Shown here piece after piece: positions 28,471 to 34,892 of a stretch of 34,892 nucleotides of DNA (its first letter is position 1; every line of letters starts with the position of its first letter). Location: assembly GCA_018242255.1 (NCBI GenBank), contig JAFECH010000364.1, forward strand, positions 1 through 34,892. Direction: 5' to 3'. This DNA comes from Pseudomonadota bacterium (GTDB taxonomy: Bacteria; Pseudomonadota; Alphaproteobacteria; Rhizobiales; Hyphomicrobiaceae). Below the pieces are notes generated by a model, which saw nothing but the letters and a program-made list of their open reading frames with translations, had not been told where the DNA came from and searched no databases. A program made the translations under genes and the position numbers.

Positions 28471-29918
28471 CAGCTTGCGAGCGCCTTCCGAATTTCGTCA
28501 TGGTCGGAAAACGGCACGATCCGATCGCCGATGATCTGGCCGGTTTCGTGACCCTTTCCGGCCACAAGCACGACATCGCCCGGCGTCATCATCGCAACGG
28601 CCGTCGCGATCGCTTCCGCCCGATCGCCGATTTCGCGGGCCCCGACCGCACCCGCCAGAATTTCCTTGCGAATTTCAGCAGGTTGTTCACTACGCGGATT
28701 GTCATCCGTGACGATCGTGATGTCGGCGCGCTCAACCGAAATACGGCCCATGATCGGCCGCTTGCCCTTATCCCGGTCGCCACCGCACCCGAACACCGAA
28801 ATGAGCCGACCAGTTGCGAACGGCCGGCAAGCATCCAGCGCTGCCGCCAATGCTTCAGGCTTATGCGCATAATCGACGATGGCGAGGCCGCCGTTGCGCT
28901 CGCCGATGATTTCGAGCCGCCCGGGCACACCTTTCAAGCCGCGAAGCGCCTGCAGCACAGCTTCGGTTTCTTCTCCCACCGCCATCGCAAGACCGGCGGC
29001 CACCAGCGCATTCTCAACCTGATACGCGCCGACCAGCGGCAGATGAACTTCGTAGGATTTGCCGCCCGCGTTGACGCCGATGATCTGGCGAAATCCGTCG
29101 CGTGATAGCGACGTGCGCTGCAAGGCGTCGCCCCCCGTACCGACCATCATCACGCGCAAACCTCGCGCCGTCGCCGCCGCCGCAACCTCGTTGGAATAGG
29201 CGCCGTCGGCATTGATAACGGCAGACTGTCCAGGTTGCAGAAGCTCGGTGAAAAGCCGCAGCTTCGCGCGCAAATAATCTTCAACAGTCGGGTGATAATC
29301 CATGTGATCGCGGCCGAGGTTCGTGAACGCCGCCGCCGAAAGTTCCACGCCATCAAGCCGGTGCTGATCGAGCCCATGCGACGATGCTTCGAACGCGAGA
29401 TGCGTCACGCCTTCGTCCGCCAGCGCTGCAAGTGCTGCGTGCAGAGTGACCGGATCGGGAGTCGTCAGCGATCCGTAAACCGCGCCGGACGGCTTGACGA
29501 TCCCGATCGTCCCGACTGACGCCGCCTTATGGCCCATCGCCGTGAAAATCTGTCGCGTAAAATCGGCGACCGACGTCTTGCCGCTCGTCCCTGTAACAGC
29601 CACCGCGGTTTCCGGCTGCCGCCCGGCGAGCTTCGCTGCGATCTTCGCCAACGCCGAACGCGGATTATCGACCTCGATCAGCGCGACGCCTGCAGGAACG
29701 TGAACGCCCTTGTTCCTGCCGACGATGACGGCAACAGCGCCCCGCTCGATCGCTTCTGGAACAAAATTGACACCGTCGACCTTCGCGCCGGGAAGCCCCG
29801 CGAAAATCGCGCCGGGGCCAACGGCAGCGCTCGCCGCCGTGATGCGAGAAACAGAAATCTCGTCGGCACCCGGTGGCGGCTTAATATCGGCGGGAAGCAC
29901 TTCGCTGAGCCGCATCAT
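28470..29918 (-). CDS. murE: UDP-MurNAc-L-Ala-D-Glu--meso-diaminopimelate ligase MurE
   Basis: MurE adds the third residue of the stem peptide. The 482-residue product has the ATP loop TGTSGKTS (109-116), the LTTPDPVTLH motif (151-160), EASSHGLDQHRLDG and VDYAHKPEAL. The DNPR motif at 406-409 marks the meso-diaminopimelate-specific type, as expected for a Gram-negative, rather than the lysine type. I chose the first of two adjacent ATGs (29918; the next is 29915), with AAGG 6 nt upstream; the ORF open to 29996 has no family similarity there. There are 96 bp between the ftsI stop and this start, the largest gap inside the mur block. It overlaps murF by one base. Confidence 0.96.
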   Translation of the reverse strand: MMRLSEVLPADIKPPPGADEISVSRITAASAAVGPGAIFAGLPGAKVDGVNFVPEAIERGAVAVIVGRNKGVHVPAGVALIEVDNPRSALAKIAAKLAGRQPETAVAVTGTSGKTSVADFTRQIFTAMGHKAASVGTIGIVKPSGAVYGSLTTPDPVTLHAALAALADEGVTHLAFEASSHGLDQHRLDGVELSAAAFTNLGRDHMDYHPTVEDYLRAKLRLFTELLQPGQSAVINADGAYSNEVAAAATARGLRVMMVGTGGDALQRTSLSRDGFRQIIGVNAGGKSYEVHLPLVGAYQVENALVAAGLAMAVGEETEAVLQALRGLKGVPGRLEIIGERNGGLAIVDYAHKPEALAAALDACRPFATGRLISVFGCGGDRDKGKRPIMGRISVERADITIVTDDNPRSEQPAEIRKEILAGAVGAREIGDRAEAIATAVAMMTPGDVVLVAGKGHETGQIIGDRIVPFSDHDEIRKALAS

Positions 29919-30014
29919 TCCCCGCCTTATTGCCCCTCGATTGCGCCAGCCTTTATCCGGCCAAAGCTTGATAGGAGGCCGCGCGCGAGCCGTCAAATCT
30001 CGGGTAACTGCGGG

Positions 30015-31667
30015 TCAGTTACTCGCCGTCTTGGTCTCCGGCGCAACGCCCAGCTGCGCCGCGATACGCGCGATCAGCTTGCCGGTGATCGGCGCCGCAT
30101 TCCATCCCCCGGTGCGATAGCCATGCGTCCCTTTAAGCCCTTTCGGCTCGAACAGTACGACATAGGTCAGGAACTGCGGATCATCTGTCGGAAATGTCGC
30201 CAAAAATGACGAGATGACCGAATTCGACGTGTACCCGCCTTTTGCCGCAACGTCGGCCGTGCCCGTCTTGCCGCCGACCCGATAGCCCGGGACATCGGCC
30301 TTACCGCCGGTGCCGTCGCGATTGACGACGTTGAGACGCATCAGGTGCGCCATCAGCCGCGACGTCGCCGGGCTGACGACGGCTTTGCCATCGGCAGTTC
30401 CGGCGTCGAACTTACGCAGAAATGTCGGTTGGACGGTTTTGCCGTCGTTCAGGATGGTCGCAGCGGCTGCCACGAACTGCAGCGGGGAAACAGCGATGCC
30501 ATGACCGAACGACGTCGTTATCGTCGAAATCCGGTTCCAGTGCGCCGGCAGCTGCGGGGCAGCGAGCGGCCCCTCCTCCGTCGCCATCTGATCCAAAAGA
30601 CCGAGCTTCTTGAAGAACGCTTCGAGCTTTTCCGGTCCCGCTTCGAGCGCCAGCATGCCGGCGCCGACGTTCGAGGAATGCGTATAGACCTCAGTGACCG
30701 TCAGCGGGCGGGTCGCCGGATGAAAGTCCTTGACGGTGAAGCGCCCCGCTTCGAGCGGCTGGCGAACGTCGAGCAGCGTATCAGGACGCGCCAGACCTTC
30801 ATCGAAGGCCATAGCGAGCGTCAGCGTCTTGAACACCGAGCCAAGCTCATACGTGCCCGCCGCCGTCCGGTCGATGTGCTTCTGATCGAGCGCCTCCATC
30901 GGCCACGACGGATCGACACGCGGCAGCGAGGCGCTCGCCAGAATTTCACCGGTCTTGACGTTGAGGACGACACCGGCAGCGCCGTCGGCCTTGTATTCGC
31001 GGACGCCGTCGTCGAGCTCGTCTTCGAGAGCATGCTGGACGCCGATATCGAGCGACAGGCGCACCGGCGGCCGACTCGACAGTATCGCCGAATGCACCGG
31101 ATCGACGCCGACTTTCTGGTCGATATAGCGTTCGATGCCGGAGACGCCGCGATTGTCGACGTCGGTATAGCCAAGCACATGTCCGGCCATCATGCCGCCG
31201 GGATAGGCGCGTTTCAGCTCATAGCGAAAGGCGATTCCCGGCAGACCGAGATCGTGCACCCTCTGCGCGATGCCTGGCGAGACGCCCCGGCGCACCCAAA
31301 GAAAGCGCCGCGACTTGTCGGAAAGATCGCGAAACAGCTGATCGCCGTCGAGATCGGGAAGCACGGTTCGCAGCTTCTCGACGACTTCGTCGCGGTCGAT
31401 CACGAGACCCGGATCGGCAAAGATAGATGGCGCTTCAAGATCGGTTGCGAGCAGCCGGCCATTGCGGTCGACGATGTCCGGACGGCTGAAACTCGTCGCC
31501 GCAACGGGCTCGGAAATGGCGAGCGTGATGTCGGTATGCCGAGAAGCCGCCAGCACCAAAAGCTGGCCGGCCACGCCCGCGAAAGCCGCGATCAGCACGC
31601 CGTAGACGACGCGTTCCGAACCGCGGCGTGAACCGCGCATAATGAGCTCTGAACGCTGCCCAGCCAC
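30015..31667 (-). CDS. ftsI: Septal transpeptidase FtsI (PBP3)
   Basis: FtsI is the class B penicillin-binding protein that crosslinks septal peptidoglycan made by FtsW. The 550-residue protein has a short basic cytoplasmic tail and one transmembrane segment (about 20-41). The non-catalytic pedestal domain includes RPDIVDRNGRLLA. In the transpeptidase domain the active-site SVFK is at 277-280, SSN at 331-333 and KTGT at 467-470. The start is not certain: GTG 31667 has AGAGGG upstream at about 9 nt, TTG 31673 and ATG 31640 are alternatives. It starts 15 bp after ftsL and encodes its direct partner. Confidence 0.96.
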   Translation of the reverse strand: MAGQRSELIMRGSRRGSERVVYGVLIAAFAGVAGQLLVLAASRHTDITLAISEPVAATSFSRPDIVDRNGRLLATDLEAPSIFADPGLVIDRDEVVEKLRTVLPDLDGDQLFRDLSDKSRRFLWVRRGVSPGIAQRVHDLGLPGIAFRYELKRAYPGGMMAGHVLGYTDVDNRGVSGIERYIDQKVGVDPVHSAILSSRPPVRLSLDIGVQHALEDELDDGVREYKADGAAGVVLNVKTGEILASASLPRVDPSWPMEALDQKHIDRTAAGTYELGSVFKTLTLAMAFDEGLARPDTLLDVRQPLEAGRFTVKDFHPATRPLTVTEVYTHSSNVGAGMLALEAGPEKLEAFFKKLGLLDQMATEEGPLAAPQLPAHWNRISTITTSFGHGIAVSPLQFVAAAATILNDGKTVQPTFLRKFDAGTADGKAVVSPATSRLMAHLMRLNVVNRDGTGGKADVPGYRVGGKTGTADVAAKGGYTSNSVISSFLATFPTDDPQFLTYVVLFEPKGLKGTHGYRTGGWNAAPITGKLIARIAAQLGVAPETKTASN

Positions 31668-31682
31668 GATCAACCGCCCTCT

Positions 31683-31982
31683 CTAACGTCCACTGGACGT
31701 GTTGGCTCGCCCGTTAAGTTGGGAAACTTCACTTCCGCCCGCGAATTGTTCGGGCCTCGGCGGTCCGAGACCGAGTTGCCGCGCCAGCCCATCAATCCTG
31801 TCGGGGCGGGAAAGCGTGCCGCGTTCGGCCTTGAGCACGGCGATGTCGCTGCGCGCCTCGTCGGCGTAACGTTCTTTTTGCTGAACCTCGGCCTCGAGGC
31901 GGCGTGTATCGTAGTTCAAGGCGTAAAGAAGCAGTGCGCTCGACACTGCAAAAAAGAAAGCTGCAACATTTAAGAGACGCAT
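31683..31982 (-). CDS. ftsL: Cell division protein FtsL
   Basis: This is a 99-residue bitopic protein with a very short cytoplasmic tail (MRLLN) and one transmembrane helix (about 6-22). A heptad-rich, coiled-coil-like periplasmic part follows (DTRRLEAEVQQKERYADEARSDIAVLKAERGTLSRPDRI), then a polar tail. FtsL pairs with FtsB and FtsQ and activates FtsWI. Sequence conservation is low in this family, so the call rests on topology, the coiled coil, the LSRPDRIDGLARQLGL motif often seen in alphaproteobacterial FtsL, and position between rsmH and ftsI. Confidence 0.9.
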   Translation of the reverse strand: MRLLNVAAFFFAVSSALLLYALNYDTRRLEAEVQQKERYADEARSDIAVLKAERGTLSRPDRIDGLARQLGLGPPRPEQFAGGSEVSQLNGRANTSSGR

Positions 31983-32022
31983 TTTGAAACAGTTCCCGTT
32001 CGGCTTGAAATCAAGCTGCGCA

Positions 32023-33060
32023 TTACCGCCGGTGCTGAGAGCTGCCCGTCGCGCCCGTATTTAAAGGCCATGCCGCTGCGTCTAAGCGGATGGCAGCCCG
32101 CAATCGTGCAGACCGGGAACGGGGGTTCACTTCCAATTCACCTTTAGAAGGTGTTAACGGGCGCGAGTTAACAAGTCGGAAACTCGGGCGTGCAGATTTT
32201 ATCAATTCCGGTGGCTGATGCCGCGATGCCCCAGCAGTCTTGCCGCTGCGCTCGGTTAGAAATTTTTTGACGATCCGGTCTTCCAGGCTGTGAAAGCTGA
32301 CGACGACGAGCCGTCCGCCGGGCTTCAAAATGCGCTCAGCCGCCGCCAATCCGATTGTCAGCTCGCCAAGCTCGTCGTTGACGAAAATTCGCAACGCCTG
32401 AAACGTCCGCGTCGCCGGATGCCGGCCATCGACCTTCCGGCCGTGAAATACCCGCGACACCACCTCTGCGAGTTCGAGCGTGCGTGAGAACGGCGCGTCC
32501 ACGCGCCTTTTGACGATCGCCCGCGCAATGGCGCGCGAACGATGTTCTTCGCCGAACTCGTAGATCACATTCGCGATCTCTTCCTCATCCGCAGTATTGA
32601 GGAAATCGGCGGCGCTCATGCCCGACGACGACATACGCATATCGAGCGGACCGTCCGACTGGAATGAGAACCCACGCTCCGCGTCGTCAAGCTGCATCGA
32701 TGAAACACCGATATCGAGCACCACGCCATCGACCTGCTGCCCCGGCATCTCGGCGACGACAGCGTCCTCCATTTGGCTGAAAGGCGTCTCGACGATCCTC
32801 AATCGCTCGCCAAACTGCGCACTAAGCGGCGCCGCGCCGGCAATGGCGTTCGGATCGCGATCGAGTGCGAGGACGGAGCAATTGGCTTTTTCGAGAATGG
32901 CGCGCGTGTATCCGCCCGCACCGAACGTGCCGTCGACATAGACTTCCCCCGCCTTGGGGGCGAGCGTCTCCAGAACTTCCGAGATCAGCACGGGAATGTG
33001 GCGCGGATGCTTGTCAGCTGGCCCCAGCGAGGCTCCCTCTGCCCCGCCACCGCGCGTCAT
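32023..33060 (-). CDS. rsmH: 16S rRNA (cytosine-1402-N4) methyltransferase RsmH
   Basis: RsmH (MraW) methylates N4 of C1402 in 16S rRNA, in the decoding centre. The 345-residue protein has HIPVL (21-25), the SAM-binding DGTFGAGGYTRAIL (43-56), LALDRDPNAI, DIGVSSMQLDDAERGFSF, the TFQALRIFVNDEL region, VSFHSLEDRIVKKF (about 254-267), and the C-terminal NPRSRSARLRA. ATG 33060 overlaps the mraZ stop (ATGA), so mraZ and rsmH are coupled. Near its 3' end (32139-32172) the coding sequence carries a group of palindromes that may be a control site for ftsL. ftsL starts 40 bp downstream. Confidence 0.97.
   Translation of the reverse strand: MTRGGGAEGASLGPADKHPRHIPVLISEVLETLAPKAGEVYVDGTFGAGGYTRAILEKANCSVLALDRDPNAIAGAAPLSAQFGERLRIVETPFSQMEDAVVAEMPGQQVDGVVLDIGVSSMQLDDAERGFSFQSDGPLDMRMSSSGMSAADFLNTADEEEIANVIYEFGEEHRSRAIARAIVKRRVDAPFSRTLELAEVVSRVFHGRKVDGRHPATRTFQALRIFVNDELGELTIGLAAAERILKPGGRLVVVSFHSLEDRIVKKFLTERSGKTAGASRHQPPELIKSARPSFRLVNSRPLTPSKGELEVNPRSRSARLRAAIRLDAAAWPLNTGATGSSQHRR
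32139..32172 (-). promoter_or_regulatory. Palindrome cluster at the 3' end of rsmH, upstream of ftsL
   Basis: CACCTT-TAG-AAGGTG (32139-32153) is a perfect 6 bp inverted repeat. Directly adjoining it are two copies of the palindrome GTTAAC (32153-32158 and 32167-32172) with a 14 bp period. The stretch is locally AT-rich in a GC-rich gene and includes a TTA leucine codon. It lies about 155-190 bp upstream of the ftsL start codon. A role as an internal promoter or operator is inference. Confidence 0.3.
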
Positions 33061-33548
33061 TCCCGTGCTCCCTCGTTGCCGTCGTCATCCGACGAACGGC
33101 CACCCGCTGCAAAAAGCTTGCGCGTCACTTGAACTTTGCTGCGCGCTTCCCTGCGCCGTTCTTCAAAGGCTTTGGGTTCCCACATCTGGAACTTGTCACC
33201 AAGGCCAACAAACGTGACGGCGGTTGCCAAGTTGGCGTGCTCACGAAGGCTTTCAGGAAGGACGATGCGCCCGTCGCCATCAATCGAGAGAACCTGGACG
33301 TCGCCGTAGAGTGCGACAGAGAGCTCGTCTCGCTCATCCGAATAGTCCGGCAGGCCCGCGAGAAGCCCGTCGATTTTCTTTGCAAGTCTTTCGCCGCCTG
33401 CATCGAGAGCTTGAGCATCGAGCGAGGGGTAGCAGTAGAGGCCCCCGGCGTAGCCGTCGCGCTCGAGAACGGCGCGAAACGAGGCTGGAACGGAAACGCG
33501 CCCTTTTGAGTCGATCTTGTTTGTGAATGTTGAGACAAAGCGGTCCAT
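33057..33548 (-). CDS. mraZ: Transcriptional regulator MraZ
   Basis: MraZ is the DNA-binding protein encoded first in most dcw clusters; it controls its own operon in E. coli. The 163-residue protein holds two SpoVT-AbrB-type halves, each with the DxxGR signature: DSKGRVSVPASF (13-24) and DGDGRIVLPESL (90-101). Proteins of this family assemble into rings. The start ATG 33548 is the only usable start: an in-frame TAG lies 27 nt upstream with no GTG or TTG between. A GGGGG lies directly against the ATG, and AGGAGG is 24 nt upstream, so the ribosome binding site is unusual. It overlaps rsmH by 4 nt. TGGG repeats about 190 bp upstream are likely binding sites. Confidence 0.96.
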   Translation of the reverse strand: MDRFVSTFTNKIDSKGRVSVPASFRAVLERDGYAGGLYCYPSLDAQALDAGGERLAKKIDGLLAGLPDYSDERDELSVALYGDVQVLSIDGDGRIVLPESLREHANLATAVTFVGLGDKFQMWEPKAFEERRREARSKVQVTRKLFAAGGRSSDDDGNEGARE

Positions 33549-33606
33549 CCCCCAGCTACGATTTCCGTCCTCCTACTCGGTACTGACCGATACGCTTCAT
33601 CAATGC

Positions 33607-33647
33607 CGTCCTGGCGGCCGGCTCCCCGCAGGGGAGTCGCCAGGACG
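33607..33647 (-). other. Long hairpin in the probable mraZ leader
   Basis: A perfect 10 bp outer stem (CGTCCTGGCG / CGCCAGGACG) surrounds an asymmetric internal loop (5 nt and 1 nt). Inside it is a perfect 6 bp stem CTCCCC/GGGGAG with a GCA triloop. It lies 60-100 nt upstream of the mraZ start codon, downstream of the candidate promoter, so it should be transcribed. On the minus strand it is followed by GGCATTG, not a T-run, so it is not a plain terminator. Confidence 0.55.
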
Positions 33648-33733
33648 ATTAAGAAAGGGGGCCGTGGCGGTCGCTCAGATTTGGGCCCTCTAACCAAACC
33701 GGCGCCCAGCCACGGATTCCTGCCCGGTGCGGA

Positions 33734-33768
33734 CGGGCACATATGGGATCGCATGGGAATGGATGGTC
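33734..33768 (-). promoter_or_regulatory. Probable MraZ-binding boxes (TGGG repeats at 10 nt period)
   Basis: On the plus strand TGGGA occurs at 33744 and 33754, with the weaker copies CGGGC at 33734 and TGGTC at 33764, all exactly 10 nt apart. E. coli MraZ binds TGGGN direct repeats separated by 5 nt, which is the same 10 nt period. The boxes lie just downstream of a TTGACG (-35-like, minus strand, 33773-33768), where bound MraZ could block the dcw promoter. The -10 element is not clear. Confidence 0.65.
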
Positions 33769-34039
33769 GTCAACGGATTATTAAGGATATTTCGTGGTGA
33801 GAACTGGAATTGTCACCCATGATCCACAGCCTGACGCCGGCCCGCCAAGCGGCCGAGCGTCGAAGCCCGCCACAAGCTTCTGAAAACTCGAAAATTTTTG
33901 AAAAAGTCACGAGCGCGGTCACGGAGACCTGATTGGTCGCGCCACGCGCCGAAGCGCATGATGGTTCCAATGCAAATCGGGGCACACGTCATCCGGTGCC
34001 GAGGCGACGAGGTCGGCGGCACCCGCAAGGAGGTGCACC

Positions 34040-34879
34040 ATGGCGAATCTCACGCATCCCACGCCATCCCATTCTCATCCGGGCGTCGAACTCCGCTGGC
34101 CCGCATCCGTTTTGTGGCGTGATGGCGATCCGGCGGTCCGCTCGATCACGACCGCCGATGTCTGGCAGTCGCTGCGCGAAGGCATCGACGACTTCCGCGC
34201 AATGCCGACGCACATCATCTTCGCCTGCATCATCTATCCCGTTGTCGGCCTTATCCTCGCGCGGCTGATCTTCGGGTACGCGCTGTGGCACCTGATCTAT
34301 CCGATGGCGGCAGGCTTCGCGCTGCTGGGGCCATTCGTTGCCATCGGCCTCTATGAACTGAGCCGCCGTCGCGAGCAGGGTCTGGATATATCGCCTGCGC
34401 GTGCGCTCGACGTCCGGCATCGGCCGGGCATCGACTCGATCTTCACGCTCGGTGCTTTCCTAGCGCTGCTGTTCATCGGCTGGCTCTACGTCGCGCACAT
34501 GATGTACACGCAGATCGTAGGCAGCCCGCCTGCCTCTTTGTCAGATCTCGTCAACCAGGTCATGACGACCGATAAGGGCCGGCAGCTGATGTTCGCCGGC
34601 AATCTCGTCGGATTTCTCGTTGCCCTGTTTGTGCTGGCGATGAGCGTCGTGTCGTTTCCGCTGCTCGTCGATCGCGATGTCAGTCTCGGCGCGGCTCTTA
34701 GGACATCCGTGCGCGCCACGCTTGAAAACCCCATTCCTGTGGCACTTTGGGGTCTGGTTGTTGCCTTCGGTCTCGTTCTGGGCGCGCTGCCGTTCCTGCT
34801 CGGACTCGCCATCGTGCTTCCGATCTTGGGCCACGCGACTTGGCACCTCTATCGCAAGCTTGTCGTGCGAACCGCCTGA
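34040..34879 (+). CDS. DUF2189-family integral membrane protein
   Basis: The 279-residue protein resembles DUF2189 family members, predicted inner-membrane proteins of unknown function. A hydrophilic N-terminus (about 1-55, with DVWQSLREGIDDFRAMP just before the membrane) is followed by about five or six hydrophobic segments. These are at roughly 59-78, 86-108, 136-155, 190-212 and 236-270. Conserved-looking family segments are GPFVAIGLYELSRRREQG and FPLLVDRDVSLGAALRTSVRA. The start is secure: AAGGAGGTG lies 6 nt before ATG 34040. It is transcribed divergently from mraZ and ends 13 bp before the window edge. The link with division genes, if any, is only positional. Confidence 0.8.
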   Translation: MANLTHPTPSHSHPGVELRWPASVLWRDGDPAVRSITTADVWQSLREGIDDFRAMPTHIIFACIIYPVVGLILARLIFGYALWHLIYPMAAGFALLGPFVAIGLYELSRRREQGLDISPARALDVRHRPGIDSIFTLGAFLALLFIGWLYVAHMMYTQIVGSPPASLSDLVNQVMTTDKGRQLMFAGNLVGFLVALFVLAMSVVSFPLLVDRDVSLGAALRTSVRATLENPIPVALWGLVVAFGLVLGALPFLLGLAIVLPILGHATWHLYRKLVVRTA

Positions 34880-34892
34880 AACCCCGCCAGTG

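Larger units (their letters stand above)
33549..34039. promoter_or_regulatory. Divergent mraZ / DUF2189 intergenic region (491 bp)
   Basis: No protein or RNA gene is supported here. Working outward from mraZ it contains a strong hairpin (33607-33647), the TGGG repeat ladder (33734-33768), a possible -35 TTGACG (33773-33768, minus strand) and a near-CtrA site (33770-33784). The half nearest the DUF2189 gene holds an AT-rich stretch around 33886-33905 and a direct GTCACG repeat (33906 and 33918, 12 bp period). I checked for RNase P RNA, which lies near mraZ in some relatives, and did not find its conserved segments. Confidence 0.5.

Noticed and set aside
33820-33828. DnaA box near mraZ
   Set aside because: TGTGGATC is only a partial match to TGTGGATAA, stands alone, and no origin features surround it.
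33549-34039. RNase P RNA gene upstream of mraZ
   Set aside because: Some related bacteria have rnpB near mraZ, so I looked on both strands, but the conserved GAGGAAAGTCCGG-type and ACAGAA segments are absent.

Overview
The window is a GC-rich, roughly 35 kb piece of an alphaproteobacterial chromosome. The gene families, gene order and FtsZ tail point to Hyphomicrobiales, plausibly a Hyphomicrobium-like organism; that placement is inference from content, not from any search. No rRNA, tRNA, insertion sequence, prophage or CRISPR array was seen, so this is core chromosome.

The dominant element is a complete dcw (division and cell wall) cluster of 16 genes on the minus strand, running from 33548 down to 14790: mraZ, rsmH, ftsL, ftsI, murE, murF, mraY, murD, ftsW, murG, murC, murB, ddl, ftsQ, ftsA, ftsZ. 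Many junctions overlap by 1 to 13 nt, which indicates translational coupling. The order places lipid II synthesis (MurE, MurF, MraY, MurD, MurG, MurC, MurB, Ddl) among the divisome genes (FtsL, FtsI, FtsW, FtsQ, FtsA, FtsZ). After a 372 bp gap come lpxC (lipid A), bamD (outer-membrane assembly) and ligA (DNA ligase), also on the minus strand. recN, which often sits between bamD and ligA in related bacteria, is absent there.

The left third is mixed. A partial AsmA-family gene (minus) runs off the left edge and diverges from a uvrD/pcrA helicase (plus). A tiny basic ORF with a strong ribosome binding site follows, behind a leader rich in inverted repeats. A membrane-anchored J-domain protein (minus) then diverges from a plus-strand run of a TMEM143/DUF3754 protein, prmA, an M24 aminopeptidase P and a second tiny ORF that converges on ligA. 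At the right edge a DUF2189-type membrane protein diverges from mraZ.

The most informative signals are regulatory. Upstream of mraZ there is a ladder of TGGG repeats at 10 nt spacing, matching the known MraZ-binding pattern, and it overlaps a possible promoter and a near-CtrA site. Inside ddl, about 200 bp before ftsQ, an AT-rich, rare-codon patch carries a TTTA-N7-TTTA direct repeat and a 14 bp palindrome, suggesting an embedded ftsQAZ promoter. A similar but weaker patch lies in the 3' end of rsmH, upstream of ftsL. I found no convincing new multi-gene system.
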